The notes under the pieces are model-generated. The model was not told the DNA's origin. It worked only from the letters and a program-made list of their open reading frames with translations, and made no database searches. Shown one piece after another: positions 24,640-36,919 of a stretch of DNA of 64,000 nucleotides. The translations under genes were made by a program, and so were the position numbers. Numbering within the stretch: the first letter of the stretch is position 1; each line of letters starts with the position of its first letter. The stretch is taken from NCBI GenBank assembly GCA_022457155.1, contig JAJGOT010001072.1:19903-83902 (forward strand). The letters run 5' to 3'. This DNA comes from Cladopsammia gracilis. Taxonomy: Eukaryota > Cnidaria > Anthozoa > Scleractinia > Dendrophylliidae.

Positions 24640-24870
24640 TCTATTAAAATCACTGATCGTTTCACATTCGCCTCCTCAAATCATTGTTATCTACAGCATA
24701 ACATGTATGCAAAAAGATATACATTGGCAAAACGGGGAGAAGACTAGGCGATCTACATCAACATCGACGAGACATTGAAAGATAAAGAAATGACAAAGAC
24801 GCATCCAAACCACCAGCTCGACACTTTAATCTCCCAATCATTCTAAACAACATATGGCGATCTACGGTCT
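24640..24870 (+). pseudogene. GIY-YIG endonuclease fragment of a retroelement
   Basis: One frame reads KIYIGKTGRRLGD, then HRRDIER, a stop codon near 24780, and NDKDASKPPARHFNL. This is the second half of a GIY-YIG nuclease domain as found at the C-terminus of some cnidarian non-LTR or Penelope-like elements. An upstream VIYSITC in another frame corresponds to the GIY half, so there is at least one frameshift as well. It is a decayed remnant. Confidence 0.6.
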
Positions 24871-25520
24871 TTATCTACCCCAGGGTAACACGGACAGCCA
24901 TAAATTTTAAAGAAAAAATTCCTATTAAAAATATTTTTCCAATGGGGCTTTACAGATTAATAGTATTTTGTGACAAAACGTTAAAATACTTCATTCTACT
25001 TACAATTTCAGTGGCAAAAAGTTAATATAAATAAGTTGCTTTTATACACAGCATACAACTTGAGGCCGAATTTGTCGCGATTCTGTAGAACTGAGAGCTA
25101 TTTTTAATCAGAGTTCTTCCGAGGCAAAAATGCCAAACATCGATCTCTCGCGCTGGTAAGCATGTTGTCAATTTATTCCCCTTTTTACTGCCGATTCTTA
25201 TTAATGCCTGTGTCGGAGCAGTCTTCGCTTCCTGTGGTGAGTAATTTCAAGACATTTTTAAAGAAAGAACAATAGAAACACACGGGAAAACTGCGTCGTT
25301 ACTGCAACCCGTCGCATTTTTTTTTTAAAAACGGACTTCGGGTCTGGACTTATGTGGATTATGGACTGTGAAATGCGTGTCATATTAATGTCTATTTTTA
25401 CAGACTTCATTGCTTTTAAAAGTAGTCTTTTCAAATGTAACAGAAATAATTCACGGTTTGGGAAGAAATAGATGATTGTGGATTTGATCTGGAATCTAAG
25501 GTGGCCGAGAGTGGCCAGCA
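24870..25520 (+). other. Intergenic; possible first exon of an unknown gene at 25130-25155
   Basis: An ATG in good context (gaggcaaaaATGCC, 25130) opens MPNIDLSR and meets a strong donor after 25155 (CGCTG|gtaagc). A possible downstream exon is 26145-26229, but the phases (exit 2, entry 1) require another exon between. No function can be given. Confidence 0.3.
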
Positions 25521-25730
25521 AAATTCGAAAGTCGATTTGCAAACTCAAAATTCAAACTCAAAAGTCGATTTGCAAACTCAAAATTCAAACTCAAAACTCA
25601 AAATTCAAACTCAAAAGTGAAAATTGAAAAGTTCAAAATCGAAAATTCGATATTGCAAAGTAGAAAGTCAATTCCGAATTCGCGGTTTCGCAAACTCAGT
25701 TCGCAATTCTCAATTTCGACTTTGACCACC
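25520..25730. repeat. CAAACTCAAAATT-type simple repeat
   Basis: Repeated caaactcaaaattcaaactc and related short motifs, grading into a cgaaaattc-rich stretch and a C-run at about 25728. Confidence 0.8.
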
Positions 25731-25852
25731 CCCCCTCCCCCCTCCCCTAACTTTTTTTATCGTAGTGGAGGAGAAGACTGGGGCGAATGTGTCGAAGTCC
25801 GCCATCTTGATCTTCGACAGCATGGACCGAAATGTCCGTAATAAGGCCAGAG

Positions 25853-26042
25853 CAGGGGCGGATCCAGGATTTTGAAATGGGGGGTGAAATTTTAAATGCA
25901 ATAGAACCAAAGCCTGTTTTTTTTTATTTATTTGAGAAATACTTTAGAAAAAAGAAAGAAAGGGTCTCAGAAAAGGGGGGGGGGGGGGGGGGGGGGTGAA
26001 AATTCACCCATTTCACCCCCCCCCCCCCCGGATCCGCCCCTG
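25853..26042. mobile_element. 190-bp MITE with 5-bp target duplication
   Basis: Ends CAGGGGCGGATCC (25853) and GGATCCGCCCCTG (ending 26042) are perfect 13-bp inverted repeats flanked by the direct duplication cagag (25848-25852 and 26043-26047). The interior is mostly a second inverted repeat with long G and C runs (gggggtgaaa / tttcaccccc). It is non-autonomous, and the family is not certain from the ends alone. Confidence 0.85.
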
Positions 26043-26144
26043 CAGAGGTAAATCATTTTTATTTCTTTATTTACCTTATTTAGACTGTCTTAGTGAGAAT
26101 TAATTTAGACTGTCTTGGCGAGAATTAATTTTCTTCAATCACAG

Positions 26145-26229
26145 AACTCGTTGATAAATTGGTCCAGCTTAATAAAAGACCTGCTATCATTTTGAAGTAT
26201 TTGGAAAAGGACCTTGGCATCCGTTGGAG
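26145..26229 (+). CDS. Orphan internal exon of unknown gene
   Basis: An 85-bp stretch between a strong acceptor (ttttcttcaatcacag) and a donor (TGGAG|gtttgt) is open in one frame reading LVDKLVQLNKRPAIILKYL then EKDLGIRW, with amphipathic helical character. Entry phase 1, exit phase 2. The following DNA is an inverted-repeat element, so the gene may be broken here. No family recognised. Confidence 0.35.
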
Positions 26230-26264
26230 GTTTGTACCCTAAAAGAAATGCTCTTTCTTTCAAG

Positions 26265-27164
26265 CTTATTTCATTTAAATACTATGGACAAAACAAGGGA
26301 AAGCTAAATTATTCATCATTAACAAAATGATATGAGATAAACGACAGTACATTATTGTTACTTTAATTCGCTCGTTTTCGTGAAGGTTGCCCTGGGTGAG
26401 TTGCTTTGGATTTTTCAGACCCTCGTGACCCTGTAAGCCCAGAGAACATCTGCTCATTCAAAACAAAAGACCCCAAAAGTCACTAAATACACGCTAAATA
26501 TGATTGACAAAAAGAAGAAGAAATCATGCATGCACCTGTTGATAACCTCGTTAAATCAGTTAAAATATCCTTTTAAAGGGGGAGGGGGGTAAGGACACAG
26601 CGGTACATACCCTTTTTGGTGATATGAGAGTACTCCCCCCTCCCCCTCCCCACCCTCGTCCCTCCCTCCTCTCCAGTTGAGGAGACCACCAGATATAAAC
26701 CATCATACGTACATTGTCAATAGTCCATTTTACAGTTGTGTGCTTGGTGACCTTGCCTTTGAGTGGAAGTAAGGCTGGAGGTGACCTTGCTTTGATACAA
26801 ACCATTCTGCCTTTCATGTGTTAATAATGCTGTTTTCATACTAACTAGGTAAAGCTCTGTGTCATAACAAGGTCATCCACTCAAAGGACAGGACAGGACA
26901 TTAAGAAGACAACTGTAAAATGGTCTATTGAACGGCAAAATACGGATATGACTTTTGGGGTCTTTTGTTTTGAATGAGCAGATGTTCTCTGGGCTTACAG
27001 GGTCACGAGGGTCTGAAAAATCCAAAGCAACTCACCCAGGGCAACCTTCACGAAAACGAGCGAATTAAAGTAACAATAATGTACTGTCGTTTATCTCATA
27101 TAATTTTGTTAATTATGAATAATTTAGCTTTCCCTTGTTTTGTCCATAGTATTTAATTGAAATA
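26265..27164. mobile_element. Inverted-repeat element (~215-bp arms) at the end of the HEPN-NB-ARC pseudogene
   Basis: Arms 26265-26485 and 26948-27164 are near-identical inverse copies, so each encodes the same spurious 60-residue frame on opposite strands. The spacer is 460 bp with C/G runs. The right arm abuts the point (about 27165) where similarity of the pseudogene to its intact paralogue ends. Sequence left of the element does not continue the gene, so this is a breakpoint rather than a clean insertion. Confidence 0.75.
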
Positions 27165-30100
27165 ATTTTATTGAAACTCTTGAGTAGTTCAGCAACATTG
27201 CGATAAAAGCTGAACAAACCAAGTGAACCTGGAACCTCTGTTTCGATTTCCTTTAGTATTTGGAGAACAACGTTGCACATATATTGCTCGGTGTCAGTAT
27301 CAGATATAAACTTTCCTGCTCTACTAAGAAGAAAAACAATTTCAAATTTTAGCGGTTGATTAGGCAAGATGCCCGTGTCTTTTTGGAGCTTCATTCCATC
27401 GTCAGTTTCCTTTGTTTTAGCTTTCGTCGATGGAATGATAAGTAGTTGCGAGTCTCCCACTCGGCGGCATTCTTGAAGTGCCTTGTTATAGAAGTAACTC
27501 ACACTTGAGGAGTCATTTAGGGACTGATAATAAACAATCAGGAACAGCAAAATAACAAGCCTAAGAATTGTCTGCTCTGGGTTGTTGCAGTTGTCCAGAA
27601 ATGAAAGAGCCTTATGTAAGCACTGGATTCCTCTCCCAGTGTCTCTGGTAACAAGATGATGGATACCTAAGTAGCACAAGTGCTTTCCCTTTTCGTCAGC
27701 AGGAAATGGTAAAGATGAGGCTTGAATTTTAGAGAGAAGCCGCATCGAATTCCCTTCTAGTCCCCAAGTTACCTCAGCGAAAGCTCTGGAAGTGAGTAGC
27801 TGTCTGTGGTATTTATCTTTCCCATGTAGATTGGATGCCTTTAAAGCTGAATCGTATATGTCAAAAAAGTTGGCTCCGTCAAACCAAAAAAGGGAGTCTA
27901 GAAACCGCTCCGCTTTCACCAAAACTTCAAAAACACTGTCAGCTGTCTTGGCATCTGAAAACCCCTCTTTTAGGCTTTGAACAATACTTTGTTTATCTTC
28001 ATAGAATGCAATAAATGCTGTCATTGAATGACCGGTAAGAAACTGTTCATTTAGCTTCTTGAAAAGTGAAATGTAGAATACGTTCAAACGTCCCTTTGAG
28101 TTAAGAACCGTCTCTTTAAATTCACTTTCTCCCTTTTCTCTTACACATGGTTGAAGCAGCTTGTGCATTGAGAATGAGCCAGGTTTGGAACTTGAATCAA
28201 GAAGTGATTTCCTCTGAAGGCTTTGTAATATCTTCCTGGCTTCGGAAACCCTTGTTTTACCCAAAACAGCCGTAGCGACCTCTGTACTGAAATTCTCAAA
28301 AAGAATACTCAAGGACACTAACGCTTCTTGTTCTTGTGCAGTGAGTCTTTGGAAAGAGGAGTCAAACAGGAACTGCAATCTGTGAGTAGTTTGAAAATCT
28401 GGATTGTCCAACATCTCAACGATACTTTCTGTAGGGGACTTCATAAAATCATCTAGAAACTGGCTCGGTGGAACACGATCTTCTCAAATTAAGGAACAGA
28501 GTAACTTCATCGCTAAAGGTACATGTCCGCAGATTTGTCTGATCTGCGTGCAGTCGGAAGCATTCGCATCTGGAAGTAACTCGTGAACTAAGATTTGAGC
28601 GGAGGCTTCATCCAATGGTCTTATTCTTACACCCTGATGGCCTTGAAAATGTAGGTTCATAAATTCAAAAGACTCCCTTGTCGTTACAGCGAATGTTACC
28701 CTTTGATTTCGACTGAGAATTTCTTCAAGCAGTTGCGTGACCTCTTCTTTACTTTTGGCAAACCGCTTTCCAATAAGTCATCGGCATTATCAAGAATAAA
28801 TACAGATCGTTCTGATATTTCATTGATATGTTGGCAAAGCTCATCATCAAAGGATAGACGCTGAACGGATGGTTGAGCATTTGGAGCCGGCTGTGGGCTA
28901 ACAAAGCTAAGAAGCTTTGAAGTCAGATCTGCCTTGGACTGAAGTCCTCGTAATGAAACCCAACAGACAGGGAGTCCTTGCGATTGGAGAGCGTGTCCCA
29001 CTGCAATTGCCACCGATGTTTTTCCGAATCCATGTGAACCCCAGATCGACACGAGTCGGGTAATTTCGGAATTCACGTGACCGATGATCTCCTTACACTC
29101 GCTCTGACGCCCAGTAAAGTTAGGAACCATTGAAGGAAGACAAGTTCTTGGTAATGATGCAGGATTCGAACTTATTATAGTAAAAGACAGGAAATAAAAC
29201 TAATCGTCAAACATATGCTTACGTATTTTTCTCTGAACACTGTATGTCAGAAGTCACCTCAGTTGACAACCATTCAACATACAAATTCAGTAAACCGTTA
29301 CAAGGAGTTACCGAGTCACGTATATCATGCGCTTTCTCTTTTAACACACTGGCAGTAAAGGAAACTGCAAGCTGCCCAGGGAGCTTGTACAACTCGACAG
29401 AGACCACGGGGACGCACGTTTTAAACATGATCAGTTCATTTATGTATTTTGATTATATAACGTAAACGATTCAGGACTCATCAAATCTCAACATCCCCTT
29501 ATGTATGATGAAATTGAAGTAAGTGATCATGAGTTATGCCGGATTAAAGGACTACCCTCTCCCACGCCATTTAGTAATTATAACGTTTCCTATCATGGAA
29601 AACATGATTTTTTTTATGTCACAATTGACACTCTTCCCACATACTTATAAGCATTTTGACATATCTTTTTTTTTAGCTCATATATGACAATAGCATCGAT
29701 TTCATGTTACTAAACCAACCAAATACAGTAAAATAAGGACTATTAGGTGAGCTTTTCTTCTCCTTTATCTTGGACATGTCTGTTAGAACTTCACACTCGA
29801 TCTTTTTTCTTTGTCGTTTTGACAGACTCACAAAACCAAATTTACCTACAAAATGCGTGAAGTATGATTTACATGGACAATGTAACATACAAGTGGAGTT
29901 AATTCAAGATGTCACCTGAACGTTTATGTTGACCATCACGTTCATCTTTTGCTACTTTCAGCTCGTCGATCTTTTCCTCCAATATAGCAATGTTTGCGGT
30001 ATCTCCTTCAATGGTCTTAGCAGTCTGCTTTATAGCATTTGACAGCGCTTTTAACTCGTTGATATCTGAGCCCATTCCCTCAAGAAAATTGATGTACGCT

Positions 30101-30819
30101 CGGTTCTCCTCTCTTATACCTTTTTCCAATTTACGAACTTCATTGGTAGGGAAGTCTGATTCGTTTAAACCACCAACAGCATCAATCGGGGCTGTGGAAA
30201 CACCCAGAACTTGGAACGAGTCTTTCGCACGTTTCACGCACTCGTCAAATGTTACTTTATCCATCTCACAACTGATCGAGTGACAAAGTAAATTTCTTAG
30301 AAGGCGAAGCTGATCAATCGCAAGTGCAAACGTTTCCGCATTGTTTCCACCCGGGCTCACTACTGACGTGTGGAAGCTTCCATGAGGTACCCCACAGGGC
30401 TTCACGTACAAGTCGCTGAGTGTAGTGTGGTGTCCTGTGCTAGCTGGTAGGGCGAAGGACTGGGCATAGATAGTAGCCTGGAACAGGGCGGTGCAATCCC
30501 ATTGACTGTAAGACAGGTTTGTAGGGACTCTGGTTCTACCACCCTCTGTAGAGGCAAACAAATTTCTCACAGCAGTAGAATCATCCCAGAGCAGGTAACC
30601 AGGGCGATGTCCAAGAGTGTTGTCCCACATGGTTTTGAAGGTCTGTCGTAAGGCTTTTGGGAATTCATTTAACACCATGGACGAGAGCTTGAAGAAGTTT
30701 AACTGCTCGTCACTAAACGGCTGCAAGGCCATCTTTGGTTCGTTTTGGCATCCAGGTATGAAATGTTCTGAAAAATTAATTGAGAACGATTCGCAGGTTT
30801 GCTTTAACTCCGCAACCAT
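27165..30819 (-). pseudogene. HEPN(DZIP3-type)-NB-ARC NLR-like pseudogene
   Basis: Exon 1 (30819-29916, start MVAELKQT) encodes a DZIP3-type HEPN domain, with RNLLCH (R175, H180) matching the R-x4-H motif of HEPN RNases, then a coiled coil at ~225-295; its donor is TTCAG|gtgaca. Exon 2 (29364-29223, donor AATAC|gtaagc) and exon 3 (from 29170) agree in phase. Exon 3 encodes an NB-ARC domain (GSHGFGKTS P-loop, VFILDNADD Walker B) nearly identical to the gene at 36915-42990. Against that copy it has a one-base deletion near 28745, a TGA at 28484-28486, and loses everything after SFNKI at 27165, including all TPRs. In the family HEPN acts as an effector and NB-ARC as an ATP-driven switch. A product of exons 1-2 alone remains conceivable. 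Confidence 0.8.
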
Positions 30820-31478
30820 TTAATTTCATATTTTTGCGAGGTCTACCGGAGTGTGCGTGGGAAGCAGTTCATTAAAATCGCCCGGCAATTTTCTGAGTAG
30901 ATCTAACACGTTTATTACGCATGCCATGGTAGAAAAAAGACATCGGTATCCATTTAGTAATCTATCACAAAAAAACCTGATCGATCACTGAGACATCAAC
31001 ATCTGTCTGAAAAATGATGACTTAACTATTATTTACTTATTTTATTATTGTGTTATAGTGACCTCATTTAATGGTTATATTTGTAAACTGCTCAGTTTCA
31101 CCTTGACACTTATATAAATGTATTGATTGATTGATTATTTGTTTGTTTGTTTGACTTTCTATTGTTATACCATGTTATTCGGCATTCACGATATGGTCGA
31201 TAGGCTTTTTTACACCTAGGAACCGATCGTTTATTACGTCACAAGGGGGGTGGGGTCCTTCAGGCGACAATTCTTAGACAGTTCTTTCCTGATCAACAAG
31301 GGAAGATTAATTCATTATTATCATTGCATGCATGCATGCATTGAATGGGTCATATACGTCATATGTACTCTTTTCGAGAAACTTAGTCAGAAGTGCTTTA
31401 CCGCGAAGGATTTTCAAACCATATGAATGCTTTACAGGTGTAAAGTTGTACTAAAGTTTATGACGCTATTATTTAAAT
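30820..31478. other. 5' flank of the HEPN pseudogene; no other gene
   Basis: AT-rich sequence with short TGTTTGTTTG and GCATGCATGCATGCATTG runs (31095-31150, 31325-31342). No coding signal. Confidence 0.4.
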
Positions 31479-32077
31479 TTAAGGTGGCTTCAAGTAGTTT
31501 TGTTTTGGTTCACACTTCCCTTTTTTAATACGCTTATACATAATCTTACTTTAGCTCAATGAATCGGAATTTGATACCAGATGTTAGGCTTGGATGAAAG
31601 TTTTGAACGACGCTCTTTTTATGCTAATCAGTGTTTCTATAGCAACGGTAAACAAACATGAAAAACAGTTTTTCCTGAATATCTTTCGATTTTGGGGCTA
31701 CCCGCGACAAGCGCATAAATGTGCTATAATCTTCACAGTGTAGCACACTAAATGGCGAAATTTCAAACAAATCGAACTGTTCGATTTTGAATATTTAGCG
31801 GAAACATTTTAAGATGTGTTTTTCATGTTTGAAAAAAAAGTGGATCTCACAAATTATCACTAAATTACCAAAGAAAGTTTCCTCAGACAATTTACTACAC
31901 CCTGCAAATAGCTCTGACAAACTCCACGGGAATAAAGAGATCGAGCTTTTCATTTAAATGCAGTTTTGCTTGACGTTTTCACTCTTTTAAAACTATAAGT
32001 GCATTCAAAACGAGAAGTGTGAGCCCTCTCCCCCCCCCCCCCCCAAAAAAAAAAACTACTTGGAGCCAACTTAAGGT
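31479..32077. mobile_element. ~0.6-kb element with TTAA-flanked inverted ends
   Basis: The left end TTAAGGTGGCTTCAAGTAG is inverted at about 32057-32076 (ctacttggagccaacTTAA). TTAA on both sides is typical of piggyBac-type target sites. The interior is non-coding with a C-run. A second related end (aaggtggctcgactgg) begins immediately after. Confidence 0.55.
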
Positions 32078-32079
32078 GG

Positions 32080-32985
32080 CTCGACTGGTTTTTTGAGTGA
32101 CGATACCGTTTAGCTTTGAGAAACTTGTGTTCCACCACAAACGATCCAACGGAAAATCGATTGCCACAGCTGTACTAGAGAAACATTAACGTTTCAGATG
32201 AGGTACGTTTTATGGAAATCGGAGTTGCCAAAGCAACGTTATGACGTCACTCCCTATTTTACATAATACCGATTTACTTGTCATCAAGAGATAATTTTGG
32301 AAAACGCTCTCTGGATCTTCGATCTGATGTACTTGTCCTAAGGTCTACAAAATTTTACAAATTTCTATGGAAGCGTTTTCGAGAAAATTTCGGCTGAAGT
32401 TTTAAGGTGTTAAAATACAACAAAAACAAAACAAATTTGAAATGTTATTAAAACTTATGTCTACAAGGCTTGATGAAATAATATTTTGGTCTTAAATCAA
32501 TTTTATACCATCCAAATACCTTAGGTGAAAATCTCAAGGAAATCGCTCCATTTGAATTTCAGAAATATTGGCTTAAATATGAACTGGCCTGGGGTGTTAT
32601 TTCGCTTTTATATAAAAAATTGACCTACACTTATTAAAATTGTCACGAATTAAAAAGCGATCGATGAATTTTTTTAAACTTAGTCCTCATGAAGATTAAT
32701 TAATGTTTAATACAATCTCCAAGTTTCAAATTCATTGAAACATTCTAAGGCTGTCAATTTTTAGCGCCAACTCAGGGAAATATTGTTTTTTTTAGGTTTA
32801 AATAAACCTAACCCGGTTAAAAAATCTATTGTTCTTTAATTAATTTCCATGGGAACCACTAACACGGTTAAAATTCGGTGAACGCCAAAAATACGCGGCC
32901 GCATCAGGAATTTTGTTAACCCAGTTAATTTTAATTAGTTAATTGCAAATAACCGGGTTAACTACTCTAGTGCGGCCGCAGCCAA
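32080..32985. other. No gene; AACCCGGTTAA-rich stretch at 32800-32965
   Basis: Sequence from 32075 starts like a further copy of the preceding repeat family. Near 32800-32965, repeated cccggttaa motifs and two gcggccgca sites suggest another decayed inverted-repeat element. Confidence 0.35.
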
Positions 32986-32987
32986 TA

Positions 32988-33148
32988 GCTGCGGTTACAC
33001 GTTGCCACTTTTACCTAGGTAAATTCGAAAGAACAATAGCCGCGGCACGCTTAAGCGAGCAAGGACTATTGTTAATTCAAATTATGCGTGCACTGGCTAT
33101 TGTTCTTTCGAGTTTACCTAGGTAAAAGTTGAAACGTGTAACCGCAGC
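32988..33148. mobile_element. 161-bp MITE flanked by TA
   Basis: Inverted arms of ~58 bp (gctgcggttacacgttgcca to gaaagaacaatagcc, and the inverse ending ccgcagc) flank a short core. TA dinucleotides lie directly outside both ends (32986-32987, 33149-33150), as for Tc1/mariner-type insertions. Confidence 0.75.
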
Positions 33149-33149
33149 T

Positions 33150-35086
33150 AATGTTTTTCAATTCAATGCTCTTGTTTAGCATGATTAACAAGGCAAAAAT
33201 CGAAAAAAAAATCAGAAAAAATCACTTTCTCTACAAATATACAAATAAACGATGAGGACTTACTTTCACTTGATTCAATATCACTTGATTAGAAAGCTTC
33301 TCGTGCACTCGTACCGATCACAAACGTGGAAAGGAAGAATAAACCGTGCGACTTACAAAATGCCTGGCAGCGCCTCGCACCATGCCTCGCTGACTCGCAC
33401 GCCTCGCACCATGGCTCGCATGCCTCACTGGCTCGCACTTTGCAACGACCCGGTACTACAAAAGCTGTTGTTATTTTCACTGTGATGGGTTAATGGACCT
33501 CTACTAAAAATAAACAGCATGATCAGCCACAGAAGATGATTTCGACATCCGAATTTTGTGCAGAAAATGTATGCTGTGCAGAAGGGACGGACACGTTCTT
33601 CGCAAGTTGAGAACTGCAGAAAACAGTAAAGTAAGCTTTATTTGGATTTAGATTGTTCAAAAAATAACGGCTATTAGCAACAGATCTGACCAGACATTGA
33701 TAGAGTACATGCTATTCTTTAAGCCTGAAGGCCGATTGAGTTTTCTTAAAGGATTTCTGTCGAATGAACGTAATGTTAATTTCACCAAAGTTTACAACAA
33801 ATGATTTTTGAAGGTTTTTATTCAGTGAACCAAAGTTCAAAATTAACCCGCTCCGCAGAGATTTTCATAGATTTAGCAACTAGAGTATCTATTTAAACTA
33901 GCCACGTAGTTTGAGTTCTAGAATCGGCGTACTTTTGGGAAAATTCAAGAAAAGGTATTGCTAGTTTTACTCGTCAATGGCTGAAACACCATCAAGTTGT
34001 TTGACCGTTAAGTTCATGCAGAGTGCCACATGCATAAATGTAAACTAGAATAAAGGTTTTACCTCTGGTGAAAGTCTTGATTTGTACAATATTAATGGGC
34101 TGGAGAAACGATGTCTTACATTTTGCACTTTTTAAGGAAGTTTCTGAGGTCAAAATTGGGTTTAGTGGCACCAACAAACATCCAGTGTTACCATGGCAAC
34201 AAAGAAGAAACGACCTTAACAAAGGTCATTTTTGAACATCCCCCCTGAAGACCTATCTGCATGCAAAATATGAAGGGGGTCAAAAATTTTCATTTCCCAT
34301 TTTTCTCGATTCTTACAGAGAACTGCTCTTAAGTTCCCAAATGGCTACACTTGTAAATTACACTTGTAAAAGTTTTATTGAATTGACCCCCGGTCGTGAA
34401 TACAAGTTGCATATTCATCGAGTCAAGTCTCGAGTCTCGTCTCGAGTCTCCGATGGGAAAAGAATCCTTACTTTGCTGGAGTCATAATTGTTTCAGAAAA
34501 TGGAACTATATTACAAATTAAGTTTGTGGCAAACTTTAAAAACTAAACTATGCAAATTCATAGGCTAAACGCAATACTGCGGTGAACACGGTTCGATATT
34601 TTTCGAAAATTGAGCGACTTCAGACGCCAAAAAAACAAACAATACACTTTCACTTTCACAATGTTCAGTTCGGGAAAAAAAGCTAGGAAGAATAAAAATA
34701 GTGCATGTCCAAACCGGGATCCGATCCTGAGTCGTTGGACCGAAAGAATAGCAACTTATCCGCCGGATATAATTCAGCTTTCCTTTGTTTCTCTGTTACG
34801 ACGTCACTTTAATGCCCCCTCCCCCCCCCCCCCCCCCCCCAAAAAAAAAAAAATTTCCAGGAGTAAACCGGGCGGGAACTGGTATCCACACTGGCATCTC
34901 CCCGAACGTTTTCACATACCTTCTGTTGTGCGAATACATTTTCCTAATGGTTGATTGTACTGGTATTTTAACGCAGATACACGTTAAATCGCGTGTTTCT
35001 GGTAATTCTTTAACTCCCAAGAGTGCCAAACATCAAAACTCAAGAAACATTCCAAATTTCACTTTGTAGAATATTGAAAAACAAAT
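33150..35086. other. Intergenic; no supported gene
   Basis: Holds short direct repeats of ctcgca(cc)atg at 33375-33440, a gagtctcg cluster at 34432-34452, and a C-run/A-run junction at 34808-34852. No splice-bounded or long frame with a recognisable product. Confidence 0.4.
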
Positions 35087-35352
35087 TGCACCATGCAAAA
35101 GTACTGCCAAAGAGGTTTCATTTGAATGGTCACACCATAGGATTTCATCCACAGACTTAAAAGTTAGAACAAATGGTACCATGCAAAAGTACTGCCGAAG
35201 AGGTTTCATTTGAATGGTCACACCATAGGATTTCATCCACAGACTCAAAAGTTAGAACAAATGGTACCATGCAAAAGTACTGCCAAAGAGGTTTCACTTG
35301 AATGGTCACACCATAGGATTTCACTAACAGACTCAAAAGTTAGAACTACATT
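35087..35352. repeat. 88-bp tandem repeat, three copies
   Basis: Units containing ccatgcaaaagtactgcc begin at 35091, 35179 and 35267, exactly 88 bp apart, each with gtttca(t/c)ttgaatggtcac. Non-coding. Confidence 0.85.
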
Positions 35353-35455
35353 ACATGTCTCCATAATTGACTCTGGTAGTGAAAGGGTTAAAGAATCCAT
35401 TTAAGGTCTGCAGATCTGTTTTAATGTTCCATCAAAGGAATCTAAATGCGAAACA

Positions 35456-35830
35456 ACTTTAAAGTGCACCTAACTCGCAACTTTTTTTCTTTTAATCAAC
35501 TCATTGTACGTTGAAAAGTCGAATAGTGAAATATTTCTTGTTTTTAACGTCGCGTTAGTGAGTAAAAGAGATTTGAATTTACAAAATGCTAATTAGATGA
35601 CGTCAAATCAAGACTTTGCCATTATTTCTACTTCAATTTACAATACGCAGTTCCAGCTTAAGGATAATCAATTTAACAAATACTAAATAAAAACTGTTAA
35701 TAGTAAATTGATTTGTAAAAAAAATATTACTTGGAGGTGGAAACAAGTAGTTGTATAATAAACAAGTCTTGATTTGACGTCATCTTATTAAGCGAACTAA
35801 AAAAATTGGGGGTTAGGTGCACTTTAAGCT
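35456..35830. mobile_element. MITE with AAAGTGCACCTAAC ends
   Basis: The left end tttaaagtgcacctaact is inverted at 35812-35829 (ggttaggtgcactttaa). Inner inverted arms (gatgacgtcaaatcaagact / agtcttgatttgacgtcatc at about 35597 and 35766) add a second stem. Non-coding, ~370 bp. Confidence 0.65.
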
Positions 35831-36094
35831 TATTGTTGTTCATATTCGTTTACAATAATTAGTTATTGTTTAATATTGCTGGATTCACGTTGTTCTTGTT
35901 ACGCAACGCATTCGTAACCAAACTAATTTAAAACGTTACGTAACCAACAGTTTAAAGCCGAGTGATGGAGAGAGTGAAGGAGTGAAAATTTGCATATCTG
36001 TCACCGTCAGCGGGGTAAACCGTTCATTACGCTTGGCGTATTCTCGAGTTAAAAACGATGAAAGGTGATTTATTTTACGATTTATTTTTCATGA

Positions 36095-36592
36095 TTCATT
36101 ATCTAGTTACGATGGACTGTTACAGAAAGCAAAGACAGTATCGTTTTACACTGGAAGACTTCACAAAATGCTTATGGTAGTTTTCAAGAGCTTATTTGTT
36201 TCTACGTATCCTGGATATCTTAAAGAACTATTTGTTTTTCGCAACTCGAGTTACTCATTAAGAGGAAAGAATATGTTGACCATGCCTATACCAAGAACAA
36301 CAAATTATGGACTTGAGTGCATCCGATATCAAGCTGCGAAAGTTTGGAACTCGCTCCCAGACAGGATCAGAACAATAAATTCATTAAAAGACTTTAAGAC
36401 AGCCATAAAATAAATTAACTTTTAACTTTTAATTTTTAACTTTTAGTTTTATTTTTGATTATTTGTATTTTAATAATAATTTTATTCTGATTTATGTATT
36501 TTTCTCGAAGATATTAGCTCAATAGAGCTACTCTAAAAATTCGAGGTTAAATAAAGTTATGTATGTATGTATGTATGATAACCAAGAGAACA
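36095..36592 (+). pseudogene. LINE (CR1/L2-like) 3' end, 5'-truncated
   Basis: A frame open from about 36095 reads SSYDGLLQKAKTVSFYTGR, runs through the RT-tail signature YQAAKVWNSLPDRIR and ends at 36413. This is the extreme C-terminus of reverse transcriptase in non-LTR retrotransposons. It is followed by a ~150-bp AT-rich 3' UTR and a short (TGTA)n-type tail at 36569-36588, typical of this group. The polymerase core is missing. Confidence 0.75.
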
Positions 36593-36880
36593 TTCTCTTG
36601 TGATAACTTATCAGTCTTATCAATACATGAAATGAAACGTGTTTTTTAAAAACAAATATCTTACAATTCGGTGAAACAAATAATTTAGCGCGGATCAAGT
36701 CCGACTGTAATATTTCTAAATAAAATTTATATCGCTTATTTTTATCACAGAAGAAATGCGTTGTCTATTATATTCATAACTAACATTAATCCTTATGAAA
36801 GGACAGTTCTAACAGCTCAAAATTTAAAAACCATGTGGTTTCCTTGATACTAGAAAATCTATCAATCTTTGTTGTCACAG

Positions 36881-36919
36881 TTCTTCTTCTTCTTCTTCTT
36901 CTTCTTCTTCTTCTTCAAA
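36881..36919. repeat. (TTC)n microsatellite at the 3' end of the TPR gene
   Basis: Twelve or so TTC units follow the stop codon of the PNP-NB-ARC-TPR gene; the last TPR is cut short where this tract begins. Confidence 0.9.

Noticed and set aside
35087..35352. CRISPR-like spacing of repeats
   Set aside because: Units are contiguous 88-bp tandem copies without variable spacers, in a eukaryotic genome.
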